From positions 920,543 to 984,542 of the forward strand of contig NZ_FNJC01000001.1 of the NCBI RefSeq assembly GCF_900104305.1: DNA of 64,000 nucleotides. The letters are read 5' to 3'. Below, one piece after another: positions 1 to 8,810 of the stretch (positions are counted from its first letter, which is position 1; every line of letters begins with the position of its first letter). The DNA is from Filomicrobium insigne (GTDB lineage: Bacteria; Pseudomonadota; Alphaproteobacteria; Rhizobiales; Hyphomicrobiaceae). The notes under the pieces were generated by a model. It made no database searches. It saw only the letters and a list, made by a program, of their open reading frames with translations, and was not told the origin of the DNA. The position numbers and the translations under genes are program-made.

Positions 1-449
1 ACGCGGATCGCTACGGGGGCTCGCAGCCCCATTTCCGCAGCGACATCGCTTAGAGCCGACAACTCCGGTTCACTTTCGACGTTGAACCCGAGAATGCCCT
101 CCGAGAGCGCGTAGGCCATTTCGGACCGCGTCTTTCCGACTCCGGCGAAAATGATTTTACTTGCGGGGACACCTGCTGCCCGCGCCCGCCGCAATTCGCC
201 TTCAGACACGACATCCATGCCCGCACCGAGGCGCGCCATCGTGGCCAGGACAGCTTGGTTGGAGTTCGCCTTGACCGCGTAGCAAATCAACGCGTTCTGA
301 CCATCAAAGGCCTGGGACAGAACCTCGTAGTGGCGCGTCAACGTCGCGGTCGAATAGCAATAGAAAGGCGTGCCAACGGCTTCCGCGATATCGACGAGGC
401 TGACGCCTTCGGCGGTGAGGACGCCGTCCCTATAGGCAAAATGATGCAT
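1..449 (-). CDS. lysA: Diaminopimelate decarboxylase, N-terminal part (cut by window edge)
   Basis: Seen: an open minus-strand frame starts with ATG at 449 (MHHFAYRDGVL) and runs off the left edge, so about the first 149 residues are present. It contains the PLP-binding lysine motif CYAVKANSN and the following fold-III barrel segments (GAGMDVVSEGEL, IIFAGVGKT). Known: LysA decarboxylates meso-diaminopimelate to L-lysine, the last step of the pathway that dapD and dapE in this window feed. Context: it is the last gene of an argH, lptM, lysA series on the same strand, an order common in Hyphomicrobiales. The start is supported by family alignment from memory; the C-terminus is outside the window. 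Confidence 0.93.
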   Translation of the reverse strand, partial: MHHFAYRDGVLTAEGVSLVDIAEAVGTPFYCYSTATLTRHYEVLSQAFDGQNALICYAVKANSNQAVLATMARLGAGMDVVSEGELRRARAAGVPASKIIFAGVGKTRSEMAYALSEGILGFNVESEPELSALSDVAAEMGLRAPVAIR

Positions 450-533
450 GGTGAATTTTATCGCAGATCAGGCCGTTTTTTGGAATGTGAGCCAGTGCGA
501 TCTGACACCGGACCCGGCCCCCGGTGAGCGATC

Positions 534-740
534 CTAGCGCAACAGACCGTCGAGAATGAAGGGCCGATGCTCCTTTTCCGGTGCAGCGGAGTTCTTGCCC
601 GGATCCTGGGCTTCGGGTGAGGTTGCGGTGCCGGCCGCCTTAGCTTCCGCAGGCGCCTCTAGCGAGCCGCGTATGCCGCATCCCGCAACAGCTAACGAAA
701 CAGCTGCAAGCAGGAGGCCTTTTCGAAACGCGCTCAACAT
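534..740 (-). CDS. lptM: LptM-like small lipoprotein
   Basis: Seen: a 68-residue protein with a charged N-terminus, a hydrophobic stretch and a lipobox (VAGCGIRG); the Cys is followed by the G-x-x-G-x-L-x-x-P pattern typical of the family. The remainder is Ala/Pro/Glu-rich and low in complexity. The frame stays open upstream to 815, but ATG at 740 has a GAGGGA sequence 10 nt before it and puts the signal peptide at the N-terminus, so I chose it; ATG at 758 is the alternative. Known: LptM (YifL in E. coli, where it is also next to dapF/lysA-type genes) is an outer-membrane lipoprotein that helps LptD mature. Inference: the same role here, based on motif and on its place between argH and lysA. 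Confidence 0.75.
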   Translation of the reverse strand: MLSAFRKGLLLAAVSLAVAGCGIRGSLEAPAEAKAAGTATSPEAQDPGKNSAAPEKEHRPFILDGLLR

Positions 741-857
741 GTTGACGCTGTCCCTCATTTGCCGTTCAGCCTTGATGCCCGCCGCTTCCCCAATGCCCAC
801 GAAACGGCAAGGCATGCTAAAGCATAGCTTGGGAAGCCATGCCCATGTTGGGCTTTT

Positions 858-2267
858 CTAGCCCGAGTTGGCTTCCGTTTCCAACCTCGCGACCCAATCC
901 GCAGCTGTTTTTGCTACGTTCTGTGGCGCAGTTCCACCATAACTGGAGCGGCTTTTCACCGAATTTTCCACGCTGAGCACCGAAAACACAGCTTTCGTGA
1001 TGCGGTTTTCCACCGCCTGCATCTCGTCGAGCGTAAGGTTTTCCAACGCTACGCCACGGCGTTCAGCAGTGGCCACAATCGCCCCTGTGACGTGGTGCGC
1101 TTGCCGGAAGGGCAGATTGAGTTCGCGGACAAGCCAATCGGCCAGATCGGTCGCAGTGGAATAACCCGCCCCGGCAGCCGCATGCATTGTCGCCGGGACT
1201 GGCTCCATATCCTCGACCATGCCAGCCATTGCCGCGACGACGAGGCGGAAGCTGTCAAGCGCGTCGAAGGTGACTTCCTTGTCTTCCTGCATGTCCTTTG
1301 AGTAAGCGAGCGGCAGCCCCTTCATCACCATTGCCAGGCTTTGCAGAGCGGCAGCGATACGACCGACCTTCGCGCGGCAAAGCTCAGCGGCGTCCGGATT
1401 CCGCTTCTGCGGCATGATTGACGAGCCCGTCGTGAAACGGTCGCTCAGTTTGATGAAGCCGAACTGCGGCGTTGACCAGATCACGATTTCCTCAGCGAAG
1501 CGCGACAGGTGCAACGCGCAGATCGTGGCCGCGGAGAGCGTCTCAAGGGCGAAATCGCGGTCGGAAACACTGTCGAGCGAATTCGCCGTCGGCCGATCGA
1601 AGCCTAGCGTCTCTGCCGTCGCGTGACGGTCGATCGGGAACGAGGTGCCGGCAAGCGCAGCGGCGCCGAGCGGACATTCATTCAAACGTTTGCGAGCGTC
1701 AGCAAAGCGACCCCGGTCGCGCGCCAACATCTCGACATACGCCAGCAAATGATGGCCAAAGGTGACGGGCTGGGCGGGCTGCAAATGCGTAAAACCGGGC
1801 ATGATGGTGCCTGCGTGTGCTGCGGCCTTCGTCGCCAATGCATGCTGGAGGTTACGCAGAGCCACGTCGAAGGCATCAATGCAGGCCCGAATGTAGAGGC
1901 GGAAATCCGTCGCAACCTGATCGTTGCGCGAGCGCGCCGTGTGAAGGCGCCCCGCAGGCTCTCCAATCATCTCCTTCAGGCGTGACTCTATGTTCATGTG
2001 AACATCTTCCAGCGCGCGAGAATATTCGAACTCGCCACGCTCGATCTCACCGAGAATGCGATCTAGCCCCTCGCTGATGGCTTTCGCATCCTCAGCACCG
2101 ATGATGCCTTGCGCCGCCAACATCGCGGCATGTGCCTTGGATCCGGCAATATCCTCAAAGGCCATGCGCTTGTCGAACTCAATGGAGACGTTGATGTCCT
2201 CCATGATCTCAGAGGGTGACATCTGGAAGCGGCCACCCCACATGCGGTTGGCGTTAGTATCGGTCAC
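858..2267 (-). CDS. argH: Argininosuccinate lyase
   Basis: Full-length 469-residue member of the fumarase/aspartase superfamily. Seen: N-terminal MWGGRF motif, [12 protein letters not shown] region (about residues 110-121), and the superfamily signature [11 protein letters not shown] around residues 281-291 with the catalytic serine loop. Known: it cleaves argininosuccinate to arginine and fumarate, the last step of arginine synthesis, in the cytoplasm. It is divergent from tlpA (48 bp apart) and is followed by lptM and lysA on the same strand. The other arginine genes of the window (argE, argF, argD) lie 10-15 kb away, so the pathway is scattered rather than in one operon. Confidence 0.97.
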   Translation of the reverse strand: MTDTNANRMWGGRFQMSPSEIMEDINVSIEFDKRMAFEDIAGSKAHAAMLAAQGIIGAEDAKAISEGLDRILGEIERGEFEYSRALEDVHMNIESRLKEMIGEPAGRLHTARSRNDQVATDFRLYIRACIDAFDVALRNLQHALATKAAAHAGTIMPGFTHLQPAQPVTFGHHLLAYVEMLARDRGRFADARKRLNECPLGAAALAGTSFPIDRHATAETLGFDRPTANSLDSVSDRDFALETLSAATICALHLSRFAEEIVIWSTPQFGFIKLSDRFTTGSSIMPQKRNPDAAELCRAKVGRIAAALQSLAMVMKGLPLAYSKDMQEDKEVTFDALDSFRLVVAAMAGMVEDMEPVPATMHAAAGAGYSTATDLADWLVRELNLPFRQAHHVTGAIVATAERRGVALENLTLDEMQAVENRITKAVFSVLSVENSVKSRSSYGGTAPQNVAKTAADWVARLETEANSG

Positions 2268-2315
2268 GTTTTAGCTCCGGCTAGAAAAGCGGATGAGACA
2301 AGAAGACTGAGGACC

Positions 2316-3020
2316 ATGAGCAAAGATAGTTCGACTGCGGTGAAACGAACATCACCAGCCAGCTACCTTTGGATTGCGGCGATCGCAGCCGTCATCGGGT
2401 TTGCGGCGGTATACTGGACGATGGCACCGTCTGACAACGGCGAGGGCATCGCCAATTCTCCGACGGCCGCCGAAGTAAAGCCTATGGCGGCTCCGACAAA
2501 TACGGGCGAGACGGCCGCTCCAACCCCAAATGCCATGCCTAATGAGGGAGGAAAACTCAATTCCGGGCACATGGCGGCCTTTATTTTCAAGCCGGAGCCT
2601 GAACCGCTAGGGGATGTCTCGTTCAAGGACGGCACTGGCCAGTCGCTAACCCTGGCTGATTTTAAGGGCAAAACTATCCTTCTCAATCTGTGGGCGACTT
2701 GGTGTGCACCGTGCCGGGAAGAGACGCCGGCGCTCGATCGTCTGCAAAATCAACTGGGTAGTGATAAATTCGAGGTCGTGGCTTTGAGCGTTGATCGCGG
2801 AGGCGCGGAGAAATCCCAGCAGTTTCTCGACAAAATCAACGTTCAGAGTTTGACCCTCTACGTGGACGAGAAGGCTGGATCTTCGTCTGTTCTGAAGGTT
2901 ATCGGCATGCCGACGACCTTGCTCATTGATGCGGACGGCCGCGAGATTGGGCGGCTTGTCGGCCCGGCGGAATGGGACAGTGCTGACGCCGTGCGCCTCA
3001 TCAAGGCGCACCTACCCTAG
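2316..3020 (+). CDS. tlpA: Membrane-anchored thiol:disulfide oxidoreductase, TlpA/ResA type
   Basis: 234 residues. Seen: one N-terminal membrane segment (about residues 18-37), a Pro/Ala-rich periplasmic linker (about 40-90), then a thioredoxin-like domain with the redox motif WCAPC (Cys130 and Cys133) and the cis-proline loop GMPTTLLID. Known: TlpA-type proteins reduce periplasmic partners, notably the CuA site of cytochrome aa3 oxidase, and copper chaperones. The gene faces away from argH, as in many rhizobial genomes. It converges with the next minus-strand gene 15 nt beyond its stop. Assignment as TlpA rather than a CcmG-like protein rests on the linker and synteny. Confidence 0.88.
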   Translation: MSKDSSTAVKRTSPASYLWIAAIAAVIGFAAVYWTMAPSDNGEGIANSPTAAEVKPMAAPTNTGETAAPTPNAMPNEGGKLNSGHMAAFIFKPEPEPLGDVSFKDGTGQSLTLADFKGKTILLNLWATWCAPCREETPALDRLQNQLGSDKFEVVALSVDRGGAEKSQQFLDKINVQSLTLYVDEKAGSSSVLKVIGMPTTLLIDADGREIGRLVGPAEWDSADAVRLIKAHLP

Positions 3021-3035
3021 CGGCCGGCGCTAAGG

Positions 3036-3404
3036 TTACGCAGCGAATGCCCGAAAAATGCGGGTTATCATCCAGATAGCCAGCCGAATGAGCGCCCCAA
3101 CAGCGAGCCCAATGAGCAACAGAAGGATGGATTTAGGCCCTAGCTCACCGAGTAGCGTCGCATAAGCGGCATTCGCTGAATCTGGGAAAAACGTCTCGAA
3201 CTGGGTGCTGAAGACATCAAGAACCTGTCTCGCTTCTCGCACGAGATATCCAAACAGTTCGGTGTTGTAGATGGCCAAGTAGATATAGGCCAACATAGCT
3301 GCGACAAGTTCGATGACGAGCAATACAGCGAAGCCCGCAATCGCCATGATTGTCGTCACGATTCCCAGAAAGAAACTCGCGGTCAGCGATCGATCCTGAC
3401 TCAT
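3036..3404 (-). CDS. Small two-TM membrane protein of unknown function
   Basis: 122 residues. Seen: a long hydrophobic region near residues 8-45 that could form one or two helices, an amphipathic middle part with Phe and Asp (FSTQFETFFPD), and a second hydrophobic segment around residues 90-115 ending in basic and aromatic residues. No Cys, no enzyme motif. A GGAT sequence precedes the ATG by about 8 nt. I do not recognise the family. It stands alone between the tlpA terminus and dapD, transcribed away from dapD across a 219-bp divergent gap. Confidence 0.65.
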   Translation of the reverse strand: MSQDRSLTASFFLGIVTTIMAIAGFAVLLVIELVAAMLAYIYLAIYNTELFGYLVREARQVLDVFSTQFETFFPDSANAAYATLLGELGPKSILLLLIGLAVGALIRLAIWMITRIFRAFAA

Positions 3405-3623
3405 GGCTAATGATCCTTATGCTCTCTTGGGTCTTAATTTCTTCGGCTTGACGCCCGCTAGCACGGCGGACCGTCAACAATAAGACGGCAACGAGCGCTT
3501 GAGCCGTTAGGACTGATCACATCTGCCCGCAGGAACAACGGGACCGGCGATTGACACCTTCGCGGCTTCCCGCCACAACGCGTTTCACTCAAGTGACTCT
3601 TAAGAATAACGAGGGAGCGCGCA

Positions 3624-4469
3624 ATGTCGCACGACGACTTGCAGAAGACGATTGAGGCCGCATTCGAGGCCCGCGACGACGTTACACCCCAAACCGTGGG
3701 CCCCGTGCGGGAAGCCGTCGAGGAAGCGCTCAATCTGCTCGACAGCGGAAAAGCCCGTGTTGCCGAGCCGACTCCGGGCGGAGATTGGCAGGTCAACCAG
3801 TGGCTCAAGAAAGCTGTCCTATTGTCATTCCGTCTCAATGACATGACGACAATTTCTGGCGGTCCTGGCGGCGCTGCCTGGTGGGATAAGGTTCCATCCA
3901 AATTCGCCGGGATGACCGAAGCCGATTTCAAGAAGGCCGGCTTCCGTGCCGTGCCCAACTGTATCGTGCGCCGGTCCGCGTATATCGCTCCGGGCGTCGT
4001 TCTGATGCCTTCGTTCGTAAATCTCGGCGCTTATGTTGCCAGCGGTACGATGGTAGACACCTGGGCAACGGTCGGCAGTTGCGCGCAAATCGGCCGGAAT
4101 TGCCATATCTCGGGTGGCGCCGGAATCGGTGGCGTACTCGAGCCGTTGCAAGCCGGCCCCGTGATTATCGAAGACAATTGCTTTATCGGCGCACGTGCCG
4201 AAGTCGCGGAAGGTGTTGTCGTCGGTGAGGGATCGGTGTTGTCCATGGGCGTCTATCTCGGCGCTTCGACAAAAATCGTCGACCGGGCAACGGGTGAAGT
4301 TTTCATGGGCCGCGTCCCCCCATACTCCGTCGTCGTCTCGGGTACTATGCCAGGCAAGCCTCTTCCGGATGGCTCGCCTGGACCTGGGCTTTATTGCGCC
4401 GTGATCGTGAAACGCGTGGACGAGAAAACACGCTCGAAGACGTCGATCAACGAGCTTTTGCGCGACTAA
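3624..4469 (+). CDS. dapD: Tetrahydrodipicolinate N-succinyltransferase
   Basis: 281 residues, the usual DapD length. Seen: an N-terminal helical domain, then hexapeptide (left-handed beta-helix) repeats from about residue 110 to 240, including [11 protein letters not shown] and the [15 protein letters not shown] stretch, and a C-terminal tail ending [11 protein letters not shown]. Known: transfers succinyl from succinyl-CoA to tetrahydrodipicolinate in the succinylase branch of lysine and peptidoglycan diaminopimelate synthesis; cytoplasmic trimer. A GAGGGAG ribosome site lies just before the ATG. The same strand carries a membrane protein gene and then dapE, so the next succinylase enzyme of this window is only one gene away. 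Confidence 0.97.
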   Translation: MSHDDLQKTIEAAFEARDDVTPQTVGPVREAVEEALNLLDSGKARVAEPTPGGDWQVNQWLKKAVLLSFRLNDMTTISGGPGGAAWWDKVPSKFAGMTEADFKKAGFRAVPNCIVRRSAYIAPGVVLMPSFVNLGAYVASGTMVDTWATVGSCAQIGRNCHISGGAGIGGVLEPLQAGPVIIEDNCFIGARAEVAEGVVVGEGSVLSMGVYLGASTKIVDRATGEVFMGRVPPYSVVVSGTMPGKPLPDGSPGPGLYCAVIVKRVDEKTRSKTSINELLRD

Positions 4470-4580
4470 CCTGCATTCCGGTGCGCGTGTTTTACGACAT
4501 GCGCGCCGGACATGATCCGACCTCGTCGCCAGCGCATTTACGGCGAATAAGCGCCGTGATCGCATGCCATCCACGACGCC

Positions 4581-5360
4581 ATGCCATACAGAACGCTGGA
4601 CCCAGACAAAATTATCGAGACAGTTGCGACGCTTGATCGTCGCATTAGTGAGCGTTTCCCTGGCTGCGGACTGCGTAAGGTCTGTTCAGAGCTTCTCGAT
4701 ATCGCCAAGACCAGCCAGAAAAAGGCCGCAGCGGTTTCCGAGCCCAATCTGCCGCTACGCTTTGGTATCGCCCTCGTCCTGGGCCTCGGTGTGGCCTTGC
4801 TCATCTATGTCGGTTCGATCATCGAACTCAAACACGGAGACGAAAACCTGTTCGGCGTGTTGGAGGGCATCGATGCCGCGGTCAATACGCTGGTTGTTAT
4901 GGGCGCGGGCGTATTCTTCTTATCGACGCTTGAAGGGCGCTGGCACCGGCAAAAAGCGCTCGATGATCTCCACGAATTGCGGTCCATCGTGCATGTTATC
5001 GACATGCACCAATTGACTAAAGATCCCGGCAGGGTTTCGACGGTCGGCACTGCAACGCCCTCGTCGCCGCAACGGGTGATGACACCATTCGAACTCGTTC
5101 GCTACCTCGACTACTGCTCCGAGATGCTGTCTCTCGCCGCCAAAATTGCCGCGCTTTATGCGCAGGGCACGCGAGATCCCATCGTTATCGAAACCGCCAG
5201 CGATCTGGGCCAGACAACGTCCTATCTCTCCAGCAAAATCTGGCAGAAGATTACCCTTGTGCAGGCGCAGATCGACAGCCCAGCTGCGGGGCCCTCAGCT
5301 CTTTCCGAAGGCGTGACGCAACTGGATGGCGCGACGACTGTCTCAACTCCGGCGACTTGA
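4581..5360 (+). CDS. Membrane protein of unknown function between dapD and dapE
   Basis: 259 residues. Seen: a cytosolic-looking N-terminal part (about 55 residues), two strong membrane segments (about residues 60-82 and 93-115), then a soluble C-terminal part of about 140 residues with helical, Leu-rich character and a long Ser/Thr/Pro linker near residue 155. No catalytic motif recognised. The start has no clear Shine-Dalgarno, so a later start is possible. It sits in the same direction as dapD and dapE, with gaps of about 110 bp on each side. Its place inside the dap group hints at a co-regulated envelope role, but this is only context. Confidence 0.7.
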   Translation: MPYRTLDPDKIIETVATLDRRISERFPGCGLRKVCSELLDIAKTSQKKAAAVSEPNLPLRFGIALVLGLGVALLIYVGSIIELKHGDENLFGVLEGIDAAVNTLVVMGAGVFFLSTLEGRWHRQKALDDLHELRSIVHVIDMHQLTKDPGRVSTVGTATPSSPQRVMTPFELVRYLDYCSEMLSLAAKIAALYAQGTRDPIVIETASDLGQTTSYLSSKIWQKITLVQAQIDSPAAGPSALSEGVTQLDGATTVSTPAT

Positions 5361-5471
5361 CGGCTAAGACCGCAGGTGGGAATCGATCTAAACGCATCGT
5401 CGTACCCGTTCAGCCGTGTCATTGCCTCTCGAGGCCAATGGCTCCCTCCGTCGCCATAGAGGCTTGCTTGC

Positions 5472-6647
5472 ATGTCCGCCGATCTGCCGACTGACGTTAC
5501 CCGTCTTACTCAGGCGTTGATCCGTTGCCCGAGCGTAACCCCGGCTGAGGGCGGTGCGCTGACGCTATTGGAGAACGTTCTCACCGAACTTGGATTCGTC
5601 TGCCACCGTCTCACGTTTTCGGAGCCCGGCACGCCGGATATTGAAAACCTCTATGCACGGATCGGAACCAGCGGACCGAACCTCTGCTTTGCCGGGCACA
5701 CGGATGTCGTACCTCCCGGCGAAGAAGATGCCTGGAGCGTTCCACCCTTTGCAGGCGAAATTCGTGACGGCATTCTTTTCGGTCGCGGCGCCGTCGACAT
5801 GAAGGGTGCAATCGCCTGCTTCGTTTCTGCGGCGGCGGCCTACCTTGCGCAATCGGACACCCAACGTCGGGGGGCCATTTCGCTCCTCATCACGGGAGAC
5901 GAAGAAGGACCGGCGATCAACGGCACGGTCAAAGTGCTCGACTGGCTCAAGCAGCAGGGCGAGCAGATCGATGCCTGCATCGTCGGGGAGCCGTCCAATC
6001 CGCGCCGCATTGGCGATGAGATCAAAGTCGGACGGCGTGGATCACTCAATGGCGAAATCATTGTCAACGGCCGGCAAGGACACAGCGCTTATCCTGCGTT
6101 GGCCGACAATCCCGTTCCCAAGCTCGCGCGCATCATCGACCGGCTGTCGGTGCTTCCGCTCGACGAAGGCAGTGAGCGGTTTGAGCGCTCCAATCTCGAG
6201 GTCACCATCATTTCGGTCCCCAATACCGTGACGAACGTCATACCGGGGCAGGCGCGCGCGGCCTTCAATGTGCGTTTCAACGACAATTGGACACGCGAAC
6301 GTCTGGAAGACGCTATTCGTAGCTGTTGCGAAGCAAGCGCGGCAGAGGTCGAGGCCGATATGCGGCTTACGTTCTCCTTTTCAGGCGACGCCTTCTGCAC
6401 TGAGCCGGGACCGTTACTCGACACGCTGGTTGCCGCGGTTCGCGACGTCAGTGGGGTAACGCCTGCGCTTACTACCGGCGGCGGTACGTCCGATGCGCGC
6501 TTCATCAAGAACGCGTGCCCAGTGATCGAATTCGGCCTCGTCAACGCCACGATCCACAAAGTCGACGAGCACGTTCCGGTCAGCGACCTCTCGGCTCTTA
6601 CCGCCATCTACACGCGCTTCTTGGAGCGATTTTTCGCGGCCGCCTAA
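5472..6647 (+). CDS. dapE: Succinyl-diaminopimelate desuccinylase
   Basis: 391-residue M20-family metallopeptidase. Seen: metal-ligand motif GHTDVVPPG near residue 75, the [10 protein letters not shown] motif near residue 105, the TGDEEGPA motif near residue 138, the dimerisation (lid) domain in the middle, and GGGTSDARF plus the C-terminal metal His segment ([12 protein letters not shown]). Known: a zinc hydrolase that removes succinate from N-succinyl-LL-diaminopimelate. It pairs with dapD upstream. It is distinct from argE in this window, a paralogous M20 enzyme; the SPPF-like substrate region and the GGTSDARF signature favour DapE. Confidence 0.95.
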   Translation: MSADLPTDVTRLTQALIRCPSVTPAEGGALTLLENVLTELGFVCHRLTFSEPGTPDIENLYARIGTSGPNLCFAGHTDVVPPGEEDAWSVPPFAGEIRDGILFGRGAVDMKGAIACFVSAAAAYLAQSDTQRRGAISLLITGDEEGPAINGTVKVLDWLKQQGEQIDACIVGEPSNPRRIGDEIKVGRRGSLNGEIIVNGRQGHSAYPALADNPVPKLARIIDRLSVLPLDEGSERFERSNLEVTIISVPNTVTNVIPGQARAAFNVRFNDNWTRERLEDAIRSCCEASAAEVEADMRLTFSFSGDAFCTEPGPLLDTLVAAVRDVSGVTPALTTGGGTSDARFIKNACPVIEFGLVNATIHKVDEHVPVSDLSALTAIYTRFLERFFAAA

Positions 6648-6734
6648 CCGCTTTCACCCAACTCCCTATTGGACGGTCTTGTTCGGCTCTTTGGGATCAT
6701 TGAACAATCGCCCGTTAGGTCGCATATTGTCGTC

Positions 6735-7046
6735 ATGCAACGACCGTTCATACATCCGTCCATTGCGGACGTCAGATTAGAGAATGTTCTTTACGCGCTG
6801 GCTGATCCCGCGCGTCTAGCGATCGTGCGCACGCTCGCGAATGGTGGATGTCCAATGAACTGTTCCACTGCTGCACCGGCACAGCTTCCGAAGTCGACGC
6901 AGTCGCATCACTATCAAGTGCTGCGGGAAGCGGGTCTGATTACGTCGGAGCGGCGCGGGACCGAAGTCGTCAATGTTCTGCGACGGAGCGACATTGACCA
7001 AAGGTTTCCGGGTCTTCTCACGGCCGTGCTGAGCTCATCCTCCTAA
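6735..7046 (+). CDS. ArsR-type winged-helix transcriptional regulator
   Basis: 103 residues from the chosen ATG at 6735; the frame stays open upstream to 6669 but the extension has no homologous look. Seen: typical ArsR/HTH core with ALADPARLAIVRTLA, recognition helix region STQSHHYQVLREAGLI and wing SERRGTEVVNVLR. Two cysteines (GGCPMNC) lie between helices, where some metal or redox-sensing members carry theirs. Known: such proteins are dimeric repressors. It converges with the LysR gene (14-nt gap). No obvious target operon is adjacent, so the ligand cannot be stated. Confidence 0.8.
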   Translation: MQRPFIHPSIADVRLENVLYALADPARLAIVRTLANGGCPMNCSTAAPAQLPKSTQSHHYQVLREAGLITSERRGTEVVNVLRRSDIDQRFPGLLTAVLSSSS

Positions 7047-7060
7047 TTCACCCGCTCGCC

Positions 7061-7912
7061 TCATTCCGACAGCTCATCGGAGATACGCCGCAGCCCTGCC
7101 AGAAATTCTGGATAAGCATCTGTGTTGTGATCTTCCGGGTATACTGCGTAGACGGGGTACACGAAGCGGCGGGCGCGCTCGACGAGCTTTAGGCGCTCGT
7201 CTTCCAGATAACTTTGGACCAGACGCCTCGGAAAATATCCCGACGCTTCGGTATCAAAGAGGTAGCTTAAGGCAACCGCGCCAAGATCAAAGTGCAGACT
7301 GGTGTGCGTCTGATTAGGGTACGTGTCGGCATGATCTGCCGCAAATTCGGGGCCCCAATTGACGAACACGTAGCCTTTACGGCGGCTCCGTGCCGACGAC
7401 GTGGAGCTCGTTACGAGCACAAGTTCATCGTCGAAAATGTGCTCGACGATCAAACCCGGACGCGACTCTGCGCGGTAAACGACGGCAAGATCCAACGAGC
7501 CTTCGAGAAGTTGCTCGATAAGCGCGCGTGACGTTCCCATTCTTGCCGTTACCGCAATATCGCCGCGCGCACCGCGCAGCCACGCCACCCATTTGAGCAG
7601 ATACCCTTCCCACAGACTGATCTGACCACCGACAGCCAGATGATCCGTATGATGGTCGGCGAGCGCGACCTCAAGCTGAGCGTGGTTCCATACGCGCAAG
7701 AGCGCGCTGGCGTGACGCTGGAATTGCTCTCCGGCCGGGGTCAGACGCGTGCCGCTCTTGGCGCGCTCAAACAGAGTTCGAGCGAGTGCCTCCTCCAGCG
7801 CCTTGACCCGCATAGACACCGTAGACTGAGTTACGCACAGCTTTTCGGCTGCGTCCTTGAAACTTCCCGCCTCCACGATAGCCAGAAATGTTTTCGCGAG
7901 CGTGATGTCCAT
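7061..7912 (-). CDS. LysR-family transcriptional regulator, HdfR-like
   Basis: 283 residues from ATG at 7912 (a TTG nine bases upstream is possible). Seen: N-terminal winged helix (MDITLAKTFLAIVEAGSFKD, AEKLCVTQSTVSMRVKALE) and a periplasmic-binding-protein-like effector domain starting near residue 90 with the phrase QISLWEGYLLKW, which resembles the corresponding SLWE region of E. coli HdfR. Known: LysR proteins bind T-N11-A palindromes, often in a divergent promoter. A palindrome of that kind lies in the 165-bp gap to the divergent small-peptide gene. The HdfR likeness is from memory of the family; target genes are inferred only from position. Confidence 0.85.
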   Translation of the reverse strand: MDITLAKTFLAIVEAGSFKDAAEKLCVTQSTVSMRVKALEEALARTLFERAKSGTRLTPAGEQFQRHASALLRVWNHAQLEVALADHHTDHLAVGGQISLWEGYLLKWVAWLRGARGDIAVTARMGTSRALIEQLLEGSLDLAVVYRAESRPGLIVEHIFDDELVLVTSSTSSARSRRKGYVFVNWGPEFAADHADTYPNQTHTSLHFDLGAVALSYLFDTEASGYFPRRLVQSYLEDERLKLVERARRFVYPVYAVYPEDHNTDAYPEFLAGLRRISDELSE

Positions 7913-7985
7913 GCGGCCCAAAAAAGGGTTATGGCGTGAATAGGCAGGTTCTTAGTTCAAAGATCTTCATTCAAACATTCACATT

Positions 7986-8003
7986 AATTCGTTTGTACGA
8001 ATT
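7986..8003. promoter_or_regulatory. Inverted repeat, candidate LysR operator
   Basis: AATTCG and CGAATT arms with a 6-nt spacer, in an AT-rich divergent intergenic region between the LysR gene and the plus-strand small genes. The layout fits the T-N11-A type of LysR site. No footprint or conservation is available; the call is positional. Confidence 0.45.
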
Positions 8004-8077
8004 TACCAACTCACTCATATCTCGAATGTGTTGAGTAGAAATCGCACTCAAAACAGAAAACCTTGGAACCTATTGAG

Positions 8078-8200
8078 ATGAAAAAAACTCAATCAAGCAA
8101 ACCCGCCGCAAAAAAAGCAGCCCCTGCAGCAGCCGCTGCAGCTCCGCCGGCAAAGGCCGCTAAGGCTGCGAAAAAGCCGGCAGCCAAGCGGGCTAAGTAA
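8078..8200 (+). CDS. 40-residue Lys/Ala/Pro-rich histone-H1-like peptide
   Basis: Seen: ATG at 8078 to TAA at 8200 encodes 40 residues made almost only of Lys, Ala and Pro, in AAKKAAP and AAKAAKKPAAKRAK blocks. The composition is like the C-terminal tails of eukaryotic histone H1 and of bacterial H1-like proteins (chlamydial Hc1/Hc2, AlgP). The Shine-Dalgarno is weak. It is followed 19 nt later by a secreted-protein gene, probably co-transcribed, and it is divergent from a LysR regulator. Inference: a DNA- or RNA-binding basic peptide; binding has not been shown. Low complexity leaves some risk that it is a chance frame, but the codons are intact and the composition is far from random. Confidence 0.6.
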   Translation: MKKTQSSKPAAKKAAPAAAAAAPPAKAAKAAKKPAAKRAK

Positions 8201-8219
8201 GACGACCTCGGAGATCTGC

Positions 8220-8567
8220 ATGACCGCGTTGAAACTGGTGCTGGGTACAGTCGCCGCAAGCGCATTTTGGCTTTCCGCGGCGCAAGCCACGACGATCATC
8301 AACCGCGACCCTTCGGCGCACAACCTGCGCATCGTCGAAGGGGATCAGGAGCGTGTCGTCACGGCTGAACCTTCTCAGCAGCTGGATGAATTGTGCTCGT
8401 CTTCGTGCAGCCTGTTCTTTGATGATGACCCGGATGCCTACGAAATTGCCGCAGGCGACATCGTGTCAATCGAGGACGGCGAGCTCTACTACGAGGAGCC
8501 TTCCGCTCTGCCTGAAGCGCCTAGTATGCCTGCCGACGCCAATAATTATGGCCCGGCAAATCAATAG
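8220..8567 (+). CDS. Small secreted acidic protein, unknown function
   Basis: 115 residues. Seen: a signal peptide ending near AQA (residue 22), then an acidic mature part with a paired-cysteine segment (CSSSC, about residue 58) and several Asp/Glu clusters (FDDDPDAYEI). A GGAG sequence lies 6 nt before the ATG. No enzyme motif. It follows the basic peptide gene by 19 nt and is followed by a strong terminator, so the two form a short transcript controlled from the LysR divergent region. The family is unknown to me; periplasmic location is inferred from the signal peptide. Confidence 0.7.
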   Translation: MTALKLVLGTVAASAFWLSAAQATTIINRDPSAHNLRIVEGDQERVVTAEPSQQLDELCSSSCSLFFDDDPDAYEIAAGDIVSIEDGELYYEEPSALPEAPSMPADANNYGPANQ

Positions 8568-8608
8568 CTTATAGCGCTGCAAGCCGGTTTCAGCAGGTTT
8601 TTACAAAT

Positions 8609-8640
8609 AAGGGCGGCATCCCGGGCGGTGCCGCCCTTTC
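8609..8640 (+). terminator. Rho-independent terminator after the small secreted protein gene
   Basis: Stem AAGGGCGGCA (8609-8618) pairs with TGCCGCCCTT (8629-8638) around a 10-nt loop; the Ts closing the stem and the following TCCTGTT give a T-rich tail. Confidence 0.85.
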
Positions 8641-8810
8641 CTGTTATCGTGTGATCATTTAAGGGCTCGGCTTGCCACACCATGTGATGAAACCCATATG
8701 GGCGCCGGGCGTTCGCCATATTCTTAGGTTGCATGTTCCCCAGAGAACAGCACTGCGACGGCTAATGCTTCAGCTTATGCCGCGAAACAGGACAGAGAAG
8801 GGCGTAGATC

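Noticed and set aside
4477-4512. Hairpin after dapD (CCGG...CCGG arms)
   Set aside because: Stem has wobble pairs and mismatches, and no T tract follows, so I do not call it a terminator.
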